Below are positions 61,127 through 64,000 of a stretch of DNA of 64,000 bases, one piece after another. Within the stretch, counting starts at the first letter, position 1, and each line of letters opens with the position of its first letter. Location: the NCBI RefSeq assembly GCF_006874625.1, contig NZ_CP030034.1, forward strand, positions 682,001 to 746,000, read 5' to 3'. The notes under the pieces were generated by a model that did not search any database, was not told where the DNA came from, and saw nothing but the letters and a program-made list of their open reading frames with translations. The stretch comes from Bdellovibrio sp. NC01 (GTDB lineage: Bacteria; Bdellovibrionota; Bdellovibrionia; Bdellovibrionales; Bdellovibrionaceae). Both the position numbers and the translations under genes were made by a program.

Positions 61127-62485
61127 ATGAGCAAAAAGAAAAAGACATCTTCAGCAGCAGAAAACCTGATTGAATCCTTGATGGATGATTTAAAAGACAT
61201 CCAAGCGGATTCGTCTTATCACAATGCTCATGTTGATGCCGAGAAAAACGACTTCGAAGGTCTGCCAATGGACACGGATGAAAACCGTGTTGATAGCACG
61301 AATGTAGCGGGCGGTCTTTGGGACAATCTTGAAAAAGATTTGGGTGTCCAAATTGAAAAGGACATCGTCGCTTCAGAATTCACGGGTGGTGCGCACTCTG
61401 AATACGATGGCTCAGACAATGATGGCTATGAAGGCAGTGACTCTGGCGCTGGCAAAATCGAAGAGTTCGAAATGCCAGAAGGCTTTGGTGAGCTTCCTCC
61501 TTCAGAACGCTTCATGATGAATTCAGCAGAAGAAGAAAAGTATCAAGGTCCATCTTCAGATGGCGGGTATCAATCTTCTGACGAATTGTTTTCGCCACCA
61601 CAACCAGAAGAAGCAGCAGATGACGAAGCAACTCGTCCTGTGGCATTTACTTCTGCGCCTTCATCAGGTGGTGAAGATAAAACTATTTCTATCCAACAAG
61701 ATTTAAATCTGACTTCTTCCGTAGCAGCAAGCACTTCTGGATCAGACGCTGACAAAACAGTGGCTGTTGATGGTTTTGCCAATGCCCGAGTCGGAGGCGC
61801 ACGTAAGTCTTCTGATGTTGACGTCAAAGTCAGCGTCGGCAACTTCCGTGGTAGCAGCCGTACTGGTGCTGCAAACGTATTGACGTCCGTTGATGCAAGC
61901 CTTGCGCAAGCCGAAAACTTAAAGCTTGCCCAACAACGCATCCTTGAACTTGAAAGAGAAGTCGAACATCTTCGTGCAGAAAATGAAGAGCTTGCATCTG
62001 CAGGTGAAATCATTCGTACACGTACAGATGAATTAGGTATCCGCATCTCTGCTATCGAGAAAGAAAAAGCTGAAGTGCAAGAATCTGCACAAAGTGAAAT
62101 TCTAATCTTAAAAGGCAATTTGCAATACAAAGAGAACGAAGTTGCCAAAGCTCGTATCAAAGTTGAAGAGCTTGAAACTCGACTTAAATCTGACTTTAAA
62201 AAGATTCGCGTTCGCGAGAGAGAACTTGAAAATCGATTAGAGCTTTTGCGTGCTGAAAAAGCCGCGTTGGTTCGATCGAAGGACGAGTATATCCTCGACC
62301 AAAAAAGAAAGATTGATCAGCTATCCCAAGAACTGGATAATTATCGCAAGAAGTGTCTTGAACTTAACAAGACCCTTGAGGCGAACCAAGACCAGTTCAA
62401 ACGTACTGAACGTGCCTTACGTTTAGCTCTGACGAACTTAGAGGTCAAAGAGGAGAACCTCACGCCACTTAAGAAAGCAGAGTAG
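61127..62485 (+). CDS. Cytoplasmic protein with acidic N-terminus and C-terminal coiled coil
   Basis: The ATG at 61127 (MSKKKKTSSAAENLIESLMD) gives 452 residues. Residues about 20-200 are acidic, Gly/Ser-rich and likely disordered; they hold three Thr motifs, ATRPV, DKTIS and DKTVA, of the kind that phosphorylated can bind FHA domains. Residues about 265-440 are a long coiled coil (LELEREVEHLRAENEELA, VEELETRLKSDFKK, LAQELDNYRKK-type). No family is recognised. A scaffold or signalling hub role is inferred only. The metallophosphoesterase begins 6 bases after. Confidence 0.6.
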   Translation: MSKKKKTSSAAENLIESLMDDLKDIQADSSYHNAHVDAEKNDFEGLPMDTDENRVDSTNVAGGLWDNLEKDLGVQIEKDIVASEFTGGAHSEYDGSDNDGYEGSDSGAGKIEEFEMPEGFGELPPSERFMMNSAEEEKYQGPSSDGGYQSSDELFSPPQPEEAADDEATRPVAFTSAPSSGGEDKTISIQQDLNLTSSVAASTSGSDADKTVAVDGFANARVGGARKSSDVDVKVSVGNFRGSSRTGAANVLTSVDASLAQAENLKLAQQRILELEREVEHLRAENEELASAGEIIRTRTDELGIRISAIEKEKAEVQESAQSEILILKGNLQYKENEVAKARIKVEELETRLKSDFKKIRVRERELENRLELLRAEKAALVRSKDEYILDQKRKIDQLSQELDNYRKKCLELNKTLEANQDQFKRTERALRLALTNLEVKEENLTPLKKAE

Positions 62486-62491
62486 AAACGT

Positions 62492-63634
62492 ATGGAGTCC
62501 ACTGTCGCAGTAGAGTCCAGCGACGGCTCAGCGGTCGTCGCCAAACCCGCGCCAATTAAAAAAATCAAAGTCGTCGTCAGCGATTTGCATTTGGGCAAAG
62601 GTCGTTTATTACCTCAAGGTGGTTTGAACTCCTTAGAAGAATTCTATTACGGCGAAAAGCTGGTGGAATTCATTCACTATTACTCCACAGGTATTTACAG
62701 AGACTATGAAGTTGAGATGATCATCAATGGTGACTTCTTTAACTTCTTGCAGTGCGATTACAAAGGTCACTTCCTTTCAGTTATCACGGAAGCTGTGACA
62801 CTGGAGATCTTGAAGGACATCGTGAAAGGTCACGAAAACGTTTTCAAAGCTCTGGCCGAATTCGCGGCAAAGCCTGGTAATAATATTACTTATATCGTCG
62901 GCAATCACGATCAAGGCATGTTGTGGCCTGCGTGCCGCGCGTACTTGAATCAAGTTATTGGCGCGCCCGTGCGCTTTAAAAACATCGTGTATTTCTTTGA
63001 TGGCGTGCACATCGAGCACGGTCACATGCACGAAGCCGCGAATCGTATGGATCCCAAAAAATTCTTCTTAAAAAAGAATCTGGTTGAGCCCATTTTGAAT
63101 CTGCCTTTCGGTTCGCACTTCTTCTTGGAAGTCGTATTGAAAATCAAACAGACATATCCACACGTCGATAAGATTCGACCTTTCGGCAAAATGGTGCGTT
63201 GGGCGCTGGTTAATGAAACCATGACGATGGTGCGTGCGTTCTTTATGGCACTTGGTTACTTCCTTAGAAGTGCTTTTGTTAAGGACCCGCGTCGTCATTG
63301 GCCGATCAAACGAATCATCCAAGTCATCCTGGAAAGCGCGATTTTCCCTGATTTAAGTGAATCAGCGCGTAAGATTCTTAACGATGAGCGCGTTCACACG
63401 GTGGTCTTTGGCCACACGCACGTTTACCAGTATCGTCAATGGAACGAGAACAAAGAATATTTTAATACAGGAACATGGACGGAGCTGACTTCTTTGGATA
63501 TTGTGTCCCTAGGAAAAATCACGAAGCTTACGTACTGTTTAATCGAATACCCTGAAGACGGCGGACGCCCGCGCGGTCGTTTGAAAGAGTGGAAAGGGTA
63601 TCACCGTATTGAGGAAGACGTCGCTATCTCGTGA
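62492..63634 (+). CDS. Calcineurin-like metallophosphoesterase (LpxH-like)
   Basis: The 380-residue product has the five metal motifs: VVVSDLHLG (about residue 27), INGDFFNF (about 71), YIVGNHD (about 133), and VFGHTHVYQ (about 305), with EHGHMHEA in between (about 171). The family cleaves phosphodiester or phosphomonoester bonds using two metals; UDP-diacylglucosamine pyrophosphatase (LpxH) shares the pattern but is about 240 residues. The extra 90 residues between motifs and the C-terminal basic tail are unusual. No signal peptide. It follows the coiled-coil gene closely, so both may belong to one operon with pgi. Confidence 0.85.
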   Translation: MESTVAVESSDGSAVVAKPAPIKKIKVVVSDLHLGKGRLLPQGGLNSLEEFYYGEKLVEFIHYYSTGIYRDYEVEMIINGDFFNFLQCDYKGHFLSVITEAVTLEILKDIVKGHENVFKALAEFAAKPGNNITYIVGNHDQGMLWPACRAYLNQVIGAPVRFKNIVYFFDGVHIEHGHMHEAANRMDPKKFFLKKNLVEPILNLPFGSHFFLEVVLKIKQTYPHVDKIRPFGKMVRWALVNETMTMVRAFFMALGYFLRSAFVKDPRRHWPIKRIIQVILESAIFPDLSESARKILNDERVHTVVFGHTHVYQYRQWNENKEYFNTGTWTELTSLDIVSLGKITKLTYCLIEYPEDGGRPRGRLKEWKGYHRIEEDVAIS

Positions 63635-63642
63635 TTTGCGAT

Positions 63643-63667
63643 TCTCGCTTTTGCGAGAGTGTAGACA
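63643..63667 (+). repeat. Hairpin after the phosphoesterase gene
   Basis: TCTCGC-TTTT-GCGAGA, then GTGTAGACA. The tail resembles the TATAGAC/CATAGAC end of the 27-base repeats at 19846 and 28571, so it may be a relaxed third member. The downstream pgi start is close. Confidence 0.4.
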
Positions 63668-63682
63668 CATGGAGATATCACG

Positions 63683-64000
63683 ATGTTAGAAATCACTCAA
63701 TCCAGTCACCAAATTCCAAACGAACTTTTGCAAGCCTGCCAATCATCTTTGAAGCTTTTCATGGAAAGAAAAGAGATTGGCTTTCCGCAATTGGTTGAGC
63801 GCATTCAGTTGTGGCAACAATCGCACAAGCACGGTGCTGACTTCGCAGCCAAATTCAAAAAACTTGTCGTCGTCGGTCTTGGTGGTAGTTCGCTAGGGAC
63901 TCGTGTTATCGCGGAAGTGTTCAATTCTAAAAACATGTTCTTCGTTGATAACGTTGACGCTTTGGAATTTGAAACTTTGATTGAAGAGCTTGGCAGTCTG
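63683..64000 (+). CDS. pgi: Glucose-6-phosphate isomerase, 5' part (cut by window edge)
   Basis: The ATG at 63683 has GGAG 8 bases upstream and the frame is open to the end of the window (106 codons). It reads MLEITQSSHQIPNELL ... KLVVVGLGGSSLGTRVIAEVF, the SIS-fold sugar-phosphate binding loop of phosphoglucose isomerases. The enzyme converts glucose 6-phosphate and fructose 6-phosphate in glycolysis. The rest of the gene is beyond the window. Confidence 0.9.
   Translation, partial: MLEITQSSHQIPNELLQACQSSLKLFMERKEIGFPQLVERIQLWQQSHKHGADFAAKFKKLVVVGLGGSSLGTRVIAEVFNSKNMFFVDNVDALEFETLIEELGSL

Overview
The window looks like chromosomal DNA of a predatory Bdellovibrio or a close relative. The evidence is indirect: short secreted proteins of no known family lie beside a large secreted fibre-like protein with an S74 chaperone end, a TIGR02147-type regulator is present, and so are TldD/TldE-like proteins, GT9/GT4 glycosyltransferases and DUF3943 and Hint-domain envelope proteins. 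Housekeeping genes include gcvT-gcvH, gcvP, pyrD, gdhA, rlmN, an IHF/HU gene, ohr-ohrR and the start of pgi. The species call is an inference from gene content; no rRNA is present.

Layout. 1-7474: a patatin-like phospholipase (cut by the window edge), an Ntn hydrolase, a Spy-like periplasmic protein, two alpha/beta hydrolases and a two-gene envelope unit with an HExxH protein. 7475-7945: a gene-poor, hairpin-rich stretch holding an orphan coding fragment and a partial copy of a tRNA 3' end. 7946-17046: a mobile element of about 9.1 kb inserted in the 3' end of tRNA-Leu(UAG), bounded by a perfect 20-bp direct repeat. It carries a 99-aa protein, an FtsK/TcpA-like ATPase, a Rep_trans-type initiator or relaxase, two small paralogous proteins of unknown family, a 1337-aa single-chain restriction-modification-like enzyme and a tyrosine recombinase. 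No capsid or tail genes were seen, so it reads as an integrative mobilizable or plasmid-like element whose main cargo is defence.

17032-28401: tRNA-Leu, gcvH, gcvT, a TrmK-like methyltransferase, a short TIGR02147 protein, a 949-aa secreted protein with low-complexity blocks, an Rsm22-like protein, a heptosyltransferase-like protein and gcvP. 28571-33615: an envelope operon headed by a lipoprotein with PKD, TSP1-like and Hint domains, then a histone H1-like gene. 33683-38497: DUF4286, TldE, TldD and an EpmA-like lysyl transferase with an extra N-terminal OB-like region. 38501-43675: a remnant of a fibre C-terminus and a 1441-aa secreted fibre with an S74 domain. 43845-49851: IHF/HU, two glycosyltransferases, Nudix, pyrD (the last three overlapping) and gdhA. 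49964-64000: a secreted hydrolase, an AlkB-like oxygenase, a heptose kinase, rlmN, a PfkB kinase, a DUF3943 outer-membrane protein, ohr-ohrR, a coiled-coil protein, a metallophosphoesterase and the 5' part of pgi.

The best candidate for something undescribed is the tRNA-Leu element. It has repeated CCGTATCCTACGG stem-loops in front of two gene units, one related hairpin that encloses a ribosome binding site, and an unknown pair of tandem paralogs next to the restriction enzyme. The second is the PKD/TSP1/Hint lipoprotein operon.
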